From a virus, in IMG/VR virus record IMGVR_UViG_3300050029_000047, positions 1-28,306 of that record: a DNA stretch of 28,306 bases; one strand, given 5' to 3'. A program made the position numbers and the translations under genes. Every line of letters begins with the position of its first letter. The first letter of the stretch is position 1. The notes beneath the pieces were generated by a model. It was not told where the DNA came from. It saw only the letters and a program-made list of their open reading frames with translations, and made no database searches. Shown here piece after piece: positions 7,564 to 14,085 of this stretch.

Positions 7564-7651
7564 GCTTATCTCCAATCAATTCGCTAGCTCTCTGCTTGTC
7601 CTGCATCGTGACCTCAGATGCAGGTCCGACGAAGGGGAGCAGGGCGGTCAT
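7556..7651 (-). CDS. 31-residue coupled microprotein
   Basis: ATG 7651 overlaps the stop of the upstream gene as ATGA (7648-7651). The frame ends at TGA 7558-7556, overlapping the next gene by 8 nt. The product ends MQDKQRASELIGDKHD, close to the MQDKQRAAEIVGMDVG end of the adjacent 125-residue protein, which suggests a partial duplication. The gene also carries the ribosome-binding site for that neighbour. It may be a real microprotein or a translational bridge that keeps ribosomes moving along the operon. Confidence 0.5.
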   Translation of the reverse strand: MTALLPFVGPASEVTMQDKQRASELIGDKHD

Positions 7652-7977
7652 GGTGCGACCTTGACTTTTTCATAGCCGCAATCGCAAGGTCCATTAGGAT
7701 ACGCAGGCATATTGTGGACAGCGCAATCGGAGGAGTGCTGACTAGCGCTCTTGGCTGCGATAGCATCTTCCATCCACATTACGGATTGGGCGTGTTCCTC
7801 TGCCAGATCGCGTTCGATTCTCCTAGCAATCTCAGAAGAGATAAGCTCCGCCTCACCTTCATAGAAGGAGTGCTTATCGACCCTTGGAGTCGGTATTCTA
7901 GGAATACATATAGGGCAAGATTCGTAGAAATCTGAGTCCCAATTAGTCCCGTGCTCATCACAACGCATAATGCTCAT
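7648..7977 (-). CDS. Small cysteine-motif protein, possible zinc ribbon
   Basis: 109 residues with GGAG 7 nt before ATG. The N-terminus MSIMRCDEHGTNWDSDFYES is followed at once by CPIC. This places a Cys/His pair and a CxxC together, as in small zinc ribbons. A second cysteine set (CAVHNMPAYPNGPCDCG) lies near the C-terminus. The middle is a charged helix. A structural zinc site is likely; the function is unknown. Both ends overlap neighbours by ATGA. Confidence 0.65.
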   Translation of the reverse strand: MSIMRCDEHGTNWDSDFYESCPICIPRIPTPRVDKHSFYEGEAELISSEIARRIERDLAEEHAQSVMWMEDAIAAKSASQHSSDCAVHNMPAYPNGPCDCGYEKVKVAP

Positions 7978-8069
7978 TTGTTTCTCCAGTCATGTTGGCG
8001 ATTTAGAAGGTCAACGGATTTGAGTATTTCATCCATGCCCGGCGGGTACTCTTTGGCATAGTTGCTCAT
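7974..8069 (-). CDS. 31-residue coupled microprotein
   Basis: ATG 8069 overlaps the stop of the upstream gene (ATGA, 8066-8069), and its own stop overlaps the next ATG (ATGA, 7974-7977). It starts MSNYAKEYPPGMDEILKSVD and ends in a charged tail, so it reads as a compact acidic helix. The exact ATGA fit at both ends makes this a gene rather than a gap. Function unknown. Confidence 0.65.
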   Translation of the reverse strand: MSNYAKEYPPGMDEILKSVDLLNRQHDWRNK

Positions 8070-8269
8070 ATCTGCCCCGAAGCGTAGTCGCACCAGATGC
8101 TGTAAACAGCCCTGCAAAGATCAACGTCAATCATGGCGTCTAGCTCATCTTTGGTGTAATTGCATTCCTCGAAACCAGCCGCTTCGTCTATTGCAGCGCT
8201 TCTTTCTTCATCGTCCAATGCGCGACCATCGTCTATGACGGACCACAAAAAGTCCTCTGTAATTTTCAT
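8066..8269 (-). CDS. Small acidic hypothetical protein
   Basis: 67 residues starting MKITEDFLWSVIDDGRALDD, strongly acidic and helical throughout. Its composition resembles DNA-mimic or inhibitor proteins of phages, although charge alone is weak evidence. It is coupled by ATGA to the genes on both sides. No family recognised. Confidence 0.65.
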   Translation of the reverse strand: MKITEDFLWSVIDDGRALDDEERSAAIDEAAGFEECNYTKDELDAMIDVDLCRAVYSIWCDYASGQI

Positions 8270-8526
8270 CCCTCAATCTCCCTTACCCAATCGTCTAACG
8301 GTTGAGGTGGCTGCAATTTCCCGTAGCAGTGGCGCAGGACTTGGCGTGCTTCTAGGTAGGCGGCTTTGAGATTGTTTATCTCTGTAGCGTAACAGTTGCA
8401 TTCTTCACTCCTATCGTCCGCGCTCCCTTCTTCGCTTAGCGGGCACGAGTACCAAGAATCCTCGCACTCTTGGTGCTTTTGTTGATGCGCCGCCCATTCC
8501 GTCGCGGCTTGATGATCTGCGCTCAT
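8266..8526 (-). CDS. Small cysteine-containing hypothetical protein
   Basis: 86 residues. The N-terminal half is rich in H, Q, E and C (HQECEDSWYSCPLSEEG, then SEECNCYATEI). The C-terminal half is a helix ending PPQPLDDWVREIEG. The cysteines could bind a metal but do not form a clear ribbon. It overlaps both neighbours by ATGA within the leftward operon. No family recognised. Confidence 0.6.
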   Translation of the reverse strand: MSADHQAATEWAAHQQKHQECEDSWYSCPLSEEGSADDRSEECNCYATEINNLKAAYLEARQVLRHCYGKLQPPQPLDDWVREIEG

Positions 8527-8996
8527 GGATGCTCCTTCAAGTAGTCGCGGAGGGCACGTTTTGCTTCTTGTTCTTGTGGCGATACTCCACTAGATGAATA
8601 TGCCAACACCTTCGCCAACTCGCGCAGTCGCTCGTTATCCGTCGCCAGTTCCGCGCAGGTTGCTACGCTGCGTTTTATGTCATGCTTGAGGCGCTGGATT
8701 TCTGCTTGCTCATACGCTAGTCCCTTACACGGCGCATCGCTGTTGAGGATGCAATTAGCTTGTCGTATGATTGAACCGCTGCGCAGGCGCTTGAGTTCGG
8801 CCTCTAGTTCTTCTGTACGGGTTTGCCAAGAATGGTCAGCGTTTTTCCATGCAGACATTTGAGCGTCACGCCCCCTTTGATATTCTTTAGAGTTAGCGGT
8901 TCGCTGCATTTCAAGATCGCTAATAAGGTTTTTATGTTCGTTGGCTAGTCGAGTTTCATCTTCTTCTTTATAGTGAATCTTCATATCTGCGTTCAC
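8523..8996 (-). CDS. Coiled-coil hypothetical protein
   Basis: 157 residues. It starts at GTG 8996, which overlaps the upstream stop as GTGA and has AAAGGAGG about 7 nt before it, a strong site that decides the start. The protein is highly charged helix (TRTEELEAELKRLRSG, EQAEIQRLKHDIKRS, ATDNERLRELAKVL), almost certainly a coiled coil. A similar coiled-coil protein is encoded at 6145-6582. No catalytic motif or family is recognised. Confidence 0.65.
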   Translation of the reverse strand: MNADMKIHYKEEDETRLANEHKNLISDLEMQRTANSKEYQRGRDAQMSAWKNADHSWQTRTEELEAELKRLRSGSIIRQANCILNSDAPCKGLAYEQAEIQRLKHDIKRSVATCAELATDNERLRELAKVLAYSSSGVSPQEQEAKRALRDYLKEHP

Positions 8997-9265
8997 GATT
9001 TCCTCCTTTCGATTTCAGCGCGGATAGCGTCAAAGCATGAAGTCAATGCTATTTCCTGCGCGCCATCGCAGCACTCTGGAATAACGTGATCGCGTTTCCA
9101 GTTAGCTACTAGATCAGCGCACCACTCCATCCCTTCCACCTTGGCTGCTGTGAGGGCGGATTCCGCTTCCTCCCGCGCCGTGCGCTCGGCCTCCAGCGTG
9201 TCCTGCGAAGGCGCGAGGGCGACATCGAACCACTCGTCTTTGTCATACTCATTAAGGTTGGTCAT
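8993..9265 (-). CDS. Small hypothetical protein
   Basis: 90 residues starting MTNLNEYDKDEWFDVALAPS, followed by a charged helix (LEAERTAREEAESALTAAKV) and a C-terminal region with CCDGAQEIALTSCFDAI. Proteins with a helix followed by an EGMEWCADLVANW-like segment are common as hypotheticals in phage early regions. Starts with an ATGA overlap with the previous gene. No function can be assigned. Confidence 0.6.
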   Translation of the reverse strand: MTNLNEYDKDEWFDVALAPSQDTLEAERTAREEAESALTAAKVEGMEWCADLVANWKRDHVIPECCDGAQEIALTSCFDAIRAEIERRKS

Positions 9266-9453
9266 GGCTTTGGCTCCAGTCCGTAGCGGCTACGAAGCAA
9301 GTTAGCAACTCGTGCCAAGGCTTCGTGAAAAGCATCGTTTTCAGCTGTGCAAGTTTCAATGAATGCTGCGCAGTCGCGGACGATGGCTTCATTTAGTTTG
9401 TCATCTGACGCCATAGCCATTTCGCGTGTTTGTAATTCCTCTGGCAGCTTCAT
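9262..9453 (-). CDS. Small helical hypothetical protein
   Basis: 63 residues, starting MKLPEELQTREMAMASDDKL and ending in a basic helix (VANLLRSRYGLEPKP). ATGA overlaps on both sides support it as a coupled gene of the early operon. No family recognised. Confidence 0.6.
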   Translation of the reverse strand: MKLPEELQTREMAMASDDKLNEAIVRDCAAFIETCTAENDAFHEALARVANLLRSRYGLEPKP

Positions 9454-10172
9454 ACTTCTCCCTTCTCGCGCATGGCGGCTCTGTAGGCGTCACAGAATTT
9501 CTTCGCCATCCAATCATTGTCTAGGTTGTAGGAAAAGTGTTGAACACCAGCATGACAGTGAACCCACACCCCATCTTGCCCTGCTTGCAATTTCACGTAC
9601 CGCTTCGCATCCAGATCGTCCTGCGGTGGGACGGGGATGACAGTGGCGGCAGCGAGAGAATTCTTAGCAATTTCGTACATTGCATTCCGCTCGGTTTCTG
9701 GAAAGTTGCGGAACTTGCCTGTTTCGTCTGTTCCATCCACTCCGCAGTCCTTTATCCACATTATGTGTTTAAGCGCATCCACCATCTCCTGCGGCGCTTG
9801 CTCGGCTGGTGGGGCGGCATATGGATGGAACTGGAAACCTCGCTGGTAAAGCATCATGCAAAAATTGGCTATGTCAACCGTGTCGCCTTTGGTGTAGTGT
9901 TCAAACAGGAGGTCACGCAGATGTTCAATTGCACATCTGTCCGGGTCATCCCATCCGTCGTATCCCTCGTCGCGCTTTTCGGCTAACTTCTCTTTCATCT
10001 TTTCGGCGAATAGATCAACCGCTATATCGTCGCTATGTACCGGCTCGCCTTGCTCGGCCATGAGGCGATGGGCAAAGTCAACAATCCACACATTACTGCT
10101 AGCATCACCATCGAAGTTGATTGACGTTTCTTCCGCTATCCGCAGCGCCCGTTGTTCCGGTGATTCAGCCAT
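9450..10172 (-). CDS. Hypothetical protein with GWDDPxxC-type phage domain
   Basis: 240 residues from ATG 10172, which has GGGAG 7 nt upstream; the in-frame ATG at 10178 is too close to that site. The middle contains EKLAEKRDEGYDGWDDPDRC, then HLRDLLFEHYTKGDTVDIAN and MMLYQRG. This module is widely shared by phage early proteins, but I know of no assigned activity. A P/A-rich linker separates it from a C-terminal region with repeated D, K and aromatic residues. It overlaps the upstream gene by 8 nt and the next by ATGA. Confidence 0.65.
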   Translation of the reverse strand: MAESPEQRALRIAEETSINFDGDASSNVWIVDFAHRLMAEQGEPVHSDDIAVDLFAEKMKEKLAEKRDEGYDGWDDPDRCAIEHLRDLLFEHYTKGDTVDIANFCMMLYQRGFQFHPYAAPPAEQAPQEMVDALKHIMWIKDCGVDGTDETGKFRNFPETERNAMYEIAKNSLAAATVIPVPPQDDLDAKRYVKLQAGQDGVWVHCHAGVQHFSYNLDNDWMAKKFCDAYRAAMREKGEV

Positions 10173-10347
10173 TTTCATTCTCCCTCGGCAATGAATTTAC
10201 TATAGCGCGATAACAATGCGCCGCTGATTCCGATCTATCCGCGCTCCGCCATGCGACCTTGCGATTCTCTGGCGGCAGGTCGAAGAACATCATCGCGGTC
10301 CGGAAGTCATCGCGTAGTTGCGCAGATTGCTGTGCCGATATACTCAT
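10165..10347 (-). CDS. Small hypothetical protein
   Basis: 60 residues starting MSISAQQSAQLRDDFRTAMM, helical, with an FDLPPENRKVAW turn in the centre. It overlaps the upstream gene by ATGA and the downstream gene by 8 nt. No family recognised. Confidence 0.6.
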   Translation of the reverse strand: MSISAQQSAQLRDDFRTAMMFFDLPPENRKVAWRSADRSESAAHCYRAIVNSLPRENENG

Positions 10348-10637
10348 ACGGATAGGTCCAGCGCCCCGGCACCAAGGGGAACGGATGAAGGCCGCTCCGG
10401 TGCTTGCGCGTCCGGAATGCTGCCGGGGGCTGGATTCATAAAATAGGTCTTGATGCGCTTCTTGCCGCTAGCAGAAACCAAGATGGTCCATTCGTCTAGT
10501 ATCGGCTCACCGGCGCGTCGATGCTCGTTAATGCGCTGCTGTCCCGCCGTTGTATGGAACCGTATCAGCATGTTCAGAACGGTCAATCGCTGGCCGGACT
10601 GAAGCGCTTGCAGGATGGAAGATTTTGCGTTCATCAC
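10344..10637 (-). CDS. Winged helix-turn-helix DNA-binding protein
   Basis: 97 residues. Residues ~4-45 (SSILQALQSGQRLTVLNMLI, then TTAGQQRINEHRRAGEPI) match the pattern of the phage helix-turn-helix family in which a LTxLxAL helix is followed by an AxRIxELRxxGxxI recognition helix. A basic wing (GKKRIKTYF) follows. It could start at GTG 10637 (GTGA overlap) or at ATG 10634 in TGATG. It sits next to the exonuclease pair and may regulate recombination or early genes. The C-terminal tail is proline-rich. Confidence 0.65.
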   Translation of the reverse strand: MMNAKSSILQALQSGQRLTVLNMLIRFHTTAGQQRINEHRRAGEPILDEWTILVSASGKKRIKTYFMNPAPGSIPDAQAPERPSSVPLGAGALDLSV

Positions 10638-11257
10638 GCCCCCGCTGCTATCTGCTTAAACGTCGCGTGCCTAGCCTCACCAATCGCCTTACGCTGCGCC
10701 TCGGTAATGGACAGCCACCACGCGCGATAGCGTTCTGTTCCTGTCGATGCAAATTCCTCTGCCTTAATAAGCAGTGCTTCATCCGCGCTAGGCTCCAATC
10801 CCGCCGCAGTGCCAGGAGAGACCGGGGAAGTCTGCGCATCTGGCGAGGGCTGCGACGGGCTGGAACTCTTTACAAGCGGCTTTACAGTAAATGGCTTCTT
10901 GTTCGCTCTGGTAACGGTAAGCGCCAGTGTAAGCGATTTTTCAATGTCGCTCATGTGGCTGATGCGAATGCCGCCGACTTCCATCCCGCCCCATTTTACC
11001 TTGGGATCACAGTACAGGGTGAGAGAGCGACCGATGTACTTGGCTGAGTCTGTGCCCCATGCAGAGACCAGAACCCGCGCCATGCTTTTGCAACAGCGGT
11101 ATGCCTTGTCGCTACCATCAAAATAGATTGAAACAGGCTGTTCTGTTCCGGGTGATACTTTTACGCTGGCAATCTTGATCGTTAACGGCCCAGACAACAA
11201 ATCATCCGCGTTAATCTGGTCCGAACGCGGGACAATAACTTTGGACATGTCGTTCAA
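10634..11257 (-). CDS. Recombination-associated protein, partner of YqaJ exonuclease
   Basis: 207 residues starting at TTG 11257, with GAGG 7 nt upstream inside the exonuclease gene; ATG 11248 is the alternative. Residues ~13-118 match a well-conserved phage family (SDQINADDLLSGPLTIKI, YIGRSLTLYCDPKVKWGG, VGGIRISHMSDIEK) typically encoded next to YqaJ-type nucleases. A P/S-rich linker and a helical C-terminal domain follow. A role in DNA annealing or single-strand binding during recombination is inferred from this neighbour, not from a known domain. Confidence 0.65.
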   Translation of the reverse strand: MNDMSKVIVPRSDQINADDLLSGPLTIKIASVKVSPGTEQPVSIYFDGSDKAYRCCKSMARVLVSAWGTDSAKYIGRSLTLYCDPKVKWGGMEVGGIRISHMSDIEKSLTLALTVTRANKKPFTVKPLVKSSSPSQPSPDAQTSPVSPGTAAGLEPSADEALLIKAEEFASTGTERYRAWWLSITEAQRKAIGEARHATFKQIAAGA

Positions 11258-11901
11258 AATATCACCTCATCACGGGTTTTGCGCTCAGTCGGAATAAGCC
11301 CTTTGATAGCGCCAGAATACGCAGCCAGATTACTCGCCAGCCGCGTCTCGAATCCAGTCGCCGCCTCAAGTATCGCATCCTGCACTTTTTGGATCGAATA
11401 GCAGCGCAGAACGAACATGGGCAAGCCGCCTGAATAACTGACAAAATCGCACCATTTGCGCTCGCTGACCATGAGTCCGGTTTGCAACTGAATCATGTAC
11501 TCTGGCGGAGTCACGCCTTCAACAATCGTCTGCACCTGGTACTTAGCGCGACGTGATTTGCATTCGACTTGACCGTCAGCGCCTACAAGCGCATCCGGGG
11601 AATAGCCGATAGTAAATCCGAACTTGTCATTTGTGATAAATCCGACGCGCTCGATCTTCGCATGATTCTCGCTGTACAGTTCTAGCGCGTCGATTTCGTC
11701 ATCCATTCCTCGCAGCATGTCGTCGCTCACATAGCGCGGCTCAACGTACTGTGTGATGCGTTGGGCGAGCAATTCGTACAAGTGGCCGCGCTCTTTGTCG
11801 TTGGATGCAGCTTTTAGAGTCGGCGTAACGATTAGGTGCATTTCGCTGGCGGTAAGCAAGCCGCAACGAGCAGCGGCCCATTCTTCCGATCCTTGGATCA
11901 T
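11254..11901 (-). CDS. YqaJ-family viral recombinase/exonuclease
   Basis: 215 residues. The N-terminal GSEEWAAARCGLLTAS (residues 4-19) is the family opening motif. The PD-(D/E)xK active site appears as Asp103 in GYSPDALV and Glu113-x-Lys115 in VECKSR. A Gln-containing helix (YMIQLQTGLMV) follows, as in lambda exonuclease. Such enzymes resect double-stranded ends 5'-3' for single-strand annealing recombination. It overlaps the upstream and downstream genes by ATGA and TTGA, so it is translated together with its likely partner at 10634-11257. Confidence 0.85.
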   Translation of the reverse strand: MIQGSEEWAAARCGLLTASEMHLIVTPTLKAASNDKERGHLYELLAQRITQYVEPRYVSDDMLRGMDDEIDALELYSENHAKIERVGFITNDKFGFTIGYSPDALVGADGQVECKSRRAKYQVQTIVEGVTPPEYMIQLQTGLMVSERKWCDFVSYSGGLPMFVLRCYSIQKVQDAILEAATGFETRLASNLAAYSGAIKGLIPTERKTRDEVIF

Positions 11902-12086
11902 TTCATCCCCTTAAGTATATGCACCTTCACGGCTTGCTCCACAGTAACCAGATCGGATGCAACTCGCTCGGCCTCTGCTTGCTCGCGCAATTTAGCGCGT
12001 ACCTTGTTGAACTTTTTCAGGAGATAGCCAGGTTTCCGGCTTTCCTCGGCGATAGAGTAATCGTATGCCCTGCATATCTTGCCCAT
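11898..12086 (-). CDS. Small basic helical protein
   Basis: 62 residues starting at ATG 12086, which overlaps the previous stop as TAATG and has AAGGAA about 8 nt upstream. The protein starts MGKICRAYDYSIAEESRKPG, followed by a basic helix (LLKKFNKVRAKLREQ). The basic helix could contact nucleic acid. It directly precedes the exonuclease gene with an ATGA overlap, so it may be a co-factor, but no family is recognised. Confidence 0.6.
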   Translation of the reverse strand: MGKICRAYDYSIAEESRKPGYLLKKFNKVRAKLREQAEAERVASDLVTVEQAVKVHILKGMK

Positions 12087-12316
12087 TATTTCGGTTCCTT
12101 TGCTAGACCGCGCCATAATTTGTCTTGAGCAGCGCAATTTCCGAAGTCAGTTAGATAACTTTTGTTCGCCATTTTTCCGACTTGATGCGACCACCGTTGA
12201 CCGTTCCAATTTGATATTTCGCCTTTGGTATTGCAAGAACAATTATTTATCCTTGTCTCGTATATGCCATTGCGCACCGGCTTAATCTCAGGCGGAAACC
12301 ACGGAGTCAGCTTCAT
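12086..12316 (-). CDS. Phage hypothetical protein, LTPWFPPEIKPVRNGIYETR-type
   Basis: 76 residues starting at ATG 12316 (or ATG 12319), with GGGAG about 7 nt before the first. The opening LTPWFPPEIKPVRNGIYETR and the closing WRGLAKEP are typical of a common phage and prophage early family that often reads WFPxxxKPVRxGxYE...WRGL. No activity is known to me. It is coupled to the membrane microprotein upstream. Confidence 0.65.
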   Translation of the reverse strand: MKLTPWFPPEIKPVRNGIYETRINNCSCNTKGEISNWNGQRWSHQVGKMANKSYLTDFGNCAAQDKLWRGLAKEPK

Positions 12317-12438
12317 CATATCGCTCCCATTAGGATTAGCACGATTATGCATATCACAGTCGCCCATACTATAGTATCGGCAACGTCGGACGGCTCGCGG
12401 ATGTTTTTTACATCAACTCCGAAGTAGCGCGGCATCAT
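12316..12438 (-). CDS. 40-residue single-span membrane protein
   Basis: ATG 12438 overlaps the upstream stop as ATGA (12435-12438), and the stop overlaps the next start at 12316-12318. The product has a polar N-terminus (MMPRYFGVDVKNIREPSD) followed by a clear hydrophobic span (TIVWATVICIIVLILMGAI), so it is a small single-pass membrane protein. The tight overlaps and membrane-protein pattern make it a real gene. A possible role in superinfection exclusion or early membrane change is speculation. Confidence 0.65.
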   Translation of the reverse strand: MMPRYFGVDVKNIREPSDVADTIVWATVICIIVLILMGAI

Positions 12439-12638
12439 GTAAGCTCTCCGTCCATCAGCGCGTCTAATTCATTTGCGATACGCCGGAGTAATTCGCCTCG
12501 CTCACGCAGAGATGCCCATTTGCGCGGCTCATTGAGTTGAACTATACCTGCCGCTTTCATACACGAATCCATGCCTTCAATGCGAAGTTGAAAAGCATAT
12601 TGGCGTATAGATGCCTTAGTTATGCGCTTACTCACCAT
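12435..12638 (-). CDS. Small hypothetical protein
   Basis: 67 residues with AAGGAGAG just before ATG. A basic N-terminus (MVSKRITKASIRQYAFQLR) is followed by helices ending NELDALMDGELT. Overlaps the previous gene by 7 nt and the next by ATGA. No family recognised. Confidence 0.6.
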   Translation of the reverse strand: MVSKRITKASIRQYAFQLRIEGMDSCMKAAGIVQLNEPRKWASLRERGELLRRIANELDALMDGELT

Positions 12639-12943
12639 TTCTCTCCTTTTTCCTCATCCCGCACCCGCCGCGCATCGGCGCGAAGCTGATCACGTTTTGC
12701 GGGATTTTCGTCTATAAGCATGACTGGAGACGGGGAATGCTTGGCGAGGATGGCGCGAGCATTATCCAACCATAATGGATTTCTTCCAAGCGCTAGCTCA
12801 TAGGTAACCGCGCCGAACAGTTCATCTACTAGGTCCGCTACCGCCGCAGCCTGTTCGCGCCTACCGATCTGGATTCCTTGCTTGAGAGATTCGGCTGCGA
12901 CATTTTGTGCTAGTCTCAGTCCTGTTTCCAAGTATTGAATCAT
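12632..12943 (-). CDS. Hypothetical protein
   Basis: 103 residues, mostly helical. It starts MIQYLETGLRLAQNVAAESL and ends in a highly charged segment (RADARRVRDEEKGEKW). The start overlaps the previous stop by ATGA. No domain is recognised. Confidence 0.6.
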   Translation of the reverse strand: MIQYLETGLRLAQNVAAESLKQGIQIGRREQAAAVADLVDELFGAVTYELALGRNPLWLDNARAILAKHSPSPVMLIDENPAKRDQLRADARRVRDEEKGEKW

Positions 12944-13113
12944 GCTTTCTTTCCCCTCGTTTTAACCTCACGCTCTAGGCCGCAGCGCAGACAGCGTTTT
13001 ACGCGGCGCAGAATGAGCGGCGATTTATCGAACGGTACGCCGATGTCCTTGGCGTGACTCCAGCGATGACCCTTGACGCGGCACCAGATCGCACCGATTG
13101 AGTAGAAGTTCAT
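12940..13113 (-). CDS. Small CxxC protein
   Basis: 57 residues from ATG 13113, which overlaps the previous stop as ATGA; the in-frame start at 13134 has no such support. It contains WCRVKGHRWSH, reminiscent of short phage proteins with a CxxxGHxW motif, and a CLRCG pair near the end, so a zinc ribbon is plausible. Strongly basic C-terminus (REVKTRGKKA). Function unknown. Confidence 0.65.
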   Translation of the reverse strand: MNFYSIGAIWCRVKGHRWSHAKDIGVPFDKSPLILRRVKRCLRCGLEREVKTRGKKA

Positions 13114-13733
13114 TTCAGCACATCCTCGAAGCATTCATAGATCAGTTCGTTAAAGGCGCTCCGTGCCGCGCTCCATGCCGCGCTCCGTGACGCGCTCCAT
13201 GCCGCGCTCTCTGCCGCGCTCCGTGCCGCGCTCTCTGCCGCGCTCCGTGCCGCGCTCCGTGCCGCGCTCCATGCCGCGCTCCGTGCCGCGCTCTCTGCCG
13301 CGCTCCGTGCCGCGCTCCGTGCCGCGCTCTCTGCCGCGCTCTCTGCCGCGCTCCATGCCGCTTCATCACCCGTAAGCAGCCATTCAAAAATTACTTGATC
13401 TGGCTCTGTTTCCCAATTATCCAGAACGGATAGCGCCTGCATTCTAGCGAAGTATCGCAGCGGTTCGGTTGCGTCCATCTTCGCAATGATCTTTCGCCGC
13501 GAGCAGACGCCCTTGCTTTCGTCTTGCTCCGTTACATTCTTGACTTCGACATAACAGAGTGTATCGCCCGGCGCATATTGCAGCGCATCCCAAGGCGTAG
13601 GCGAAAAGTGCAGGCCGCTTTTGCACATCTCCACTTTGCCGGTATATTCCAGCCACTCTCCCTCTGGCGGGATCGGTCTGCCATCGCGCAGAGTTGCGCC
13701 TACAAAGTGCCAGCCTCGGATCGGTTTATTCAT
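13110..13733 (-). CDS. DUF7666-like protein with AAXS tetrapeptide repeats
   Basis: 207 residues from ATG 13733; the ATG at 13739 is only 2 nt from the GGGG site, whereas 13733 has proper spacing. Residues ~1-115 resemble the DUF7666 domain (PIRGWHFVGATLRDGRP, YTGKVEMCKSGLHFSPTPWD). Residues ~124-195 are a tandem array of Ala-Ala-X-Ser where X is W, E or R, encoded by a 12-bp repeat. A short C-terminal helix (FNELIYECFEDVLK) follows. It is the first gene after the leftward promoter, so it is likely expressed first and strongly. Function unknown. Confidence 0.7.
   Translation of the reverse strand: MNKPIRGWHFVGATLRDGRPIPPEGEWLEYTGKVEMCKSGLHFSPTPWDALQYAPGDTLCYVEVKNVTEQDESKGVCSRRKIIAKMDATEPLRYFARMQALSVLDNWETEPDQVIFEWLLTGDEAAWSAAESAAESAARSAARSAAESAARSAAWSAARSAARSAAESAARSAAESAAWSASRSAAWSAARSAFNELIYECFEDVLK
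13165..13356. repeat. 12-bp tandem repeat, 16 units, inside the DUF7666-like gene
   Basis: Sixteen consecutive 12-bp units of GCCGCGCTC followed by CGT, CAT or TCT; one unit (13189-13200) starts GACGCG. Degenerate half-units flank both ends. In the gene frame only one codon varies (TGG, GAG or CGG). Because the unit length is a multiple of three, all other frames also stay open, which explains long shadow ORFs on both strands here. Copy number is likely to vary between relatives. Confidence 0.95.
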
Positions 13734-13764
13734 CTTCATTTCCCCTAGTAATTAATTGGTACTC

Positions 13765-13806
13765 GCCGCCCGCTCTTTGCCAGGAAAGACGCCGAATGCG
13801 GGCGGC
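13765..13806. promoter_or_regulatory. Hairpin in the leader of the leftward early operon
   Basis: GCCGCCCGC (13765-13773) and GCGGGCGGC (13798-13806) are perfect 9-bp inverted repeats. TCTTT (13774-13778) and AAAGA (13785-13789) extend the stem around a 6-nt loop, leaving an 8-nt bulge. For the leftward promoter at 13815-13842 the transcript would start about 2 nt before this stem. The structure would therefore cap the mRNA 5' end or act as an operator at the start site. Confidence 0.6.
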
Positions 13807-13814
13807 TTGAATGG

Positions 13815-13842
13815 ATGATACAGAAATCAATTTTCATTTCAA
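13815..13842 (-). promoter_or_regulatory. Sigma70-type promoter of the leftward early operon
   Basis: On the minus strand, TTGAAA (13842-13837) and TATCAT (13820-13815) are separated by 16 bp, with an A/T-rich spacer. It points at the DUF7666-like gene, about 75 nt before its start, and is the only good candidate for driving the 7.5-kb leftward block. Confidence 0.6.
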
Positions 13843-13901
13843 TTCGTTTGTTCTGATAGGCCCATTCACAAATCAAATGATCCGTTGCCGAAAGGTGTGC
13901 T

Positions 13902-13907
13902 TATAAT
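13902..13907 (+). promoter_or_regulatory. Consensus -10 box directly before gene 13915
   Basis: A perfect TATAAT ends 7 nt before ATG 13915, which would place the transcription start at or next to the start codon. No good -35 box lies 16-18 bp upstream. It may be a weak promoter that gives a leaderless mRNA. Confidence 0.4.
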
Positions 13908-13914
13908 TCGCGCC

Positions 13915-14085
13915 ATGCAAATAGAAGTAAAAGTAGGCAACAAATGGCGTACCTGCGATGCCGCAATCGACGCTCAGGGCCGCGCTATCGTGAAACTGCC
14001 GCGACCTTATGAGAGTAAGATTTTCGGCAAGGGGAAGTGGCGCAATATATCCTGCGCCGATTCTTCAATCGGACTACATAAATGA
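13915..14085 (+). CDS. Small basic hypothetical protein
   Basis: 56 residues, starting MQIEVKVGNKWRTCDAAIDA and continuing with IVKLPRPYESKIF. It reads as a small beta-rich, basic domain. No clear Shine-Dalgarno site precedes ATG 13915, and a TATAAT box ends 7 nt upstream. An in-frame TTG at 13885 would lengthen it by 10 residues but overlaps the presumed promoter. ATGA overlap with the nuclease gene downstream. Confidence 0.65.
   Translation: MQIEVKVGNKWRTCDAAIDAQGRAIVKLPRPYESKIFGKGKWRNISCADSSIGLHK

Noticed and set aside
13165-13356. CRISPR array
   Set aside because: The units are 12 bp in direct tandem with no spacers, and they lie within a coding frame.
13142-13387. Arginine/glutamate- or proline/serine-repeat ORFs on both strands over the repeat array
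   Set aside because: They are by-products of a 12-bp repeat that keeps all frames open; only the AAXS frame continues into a recognisable domain and good overlaps.
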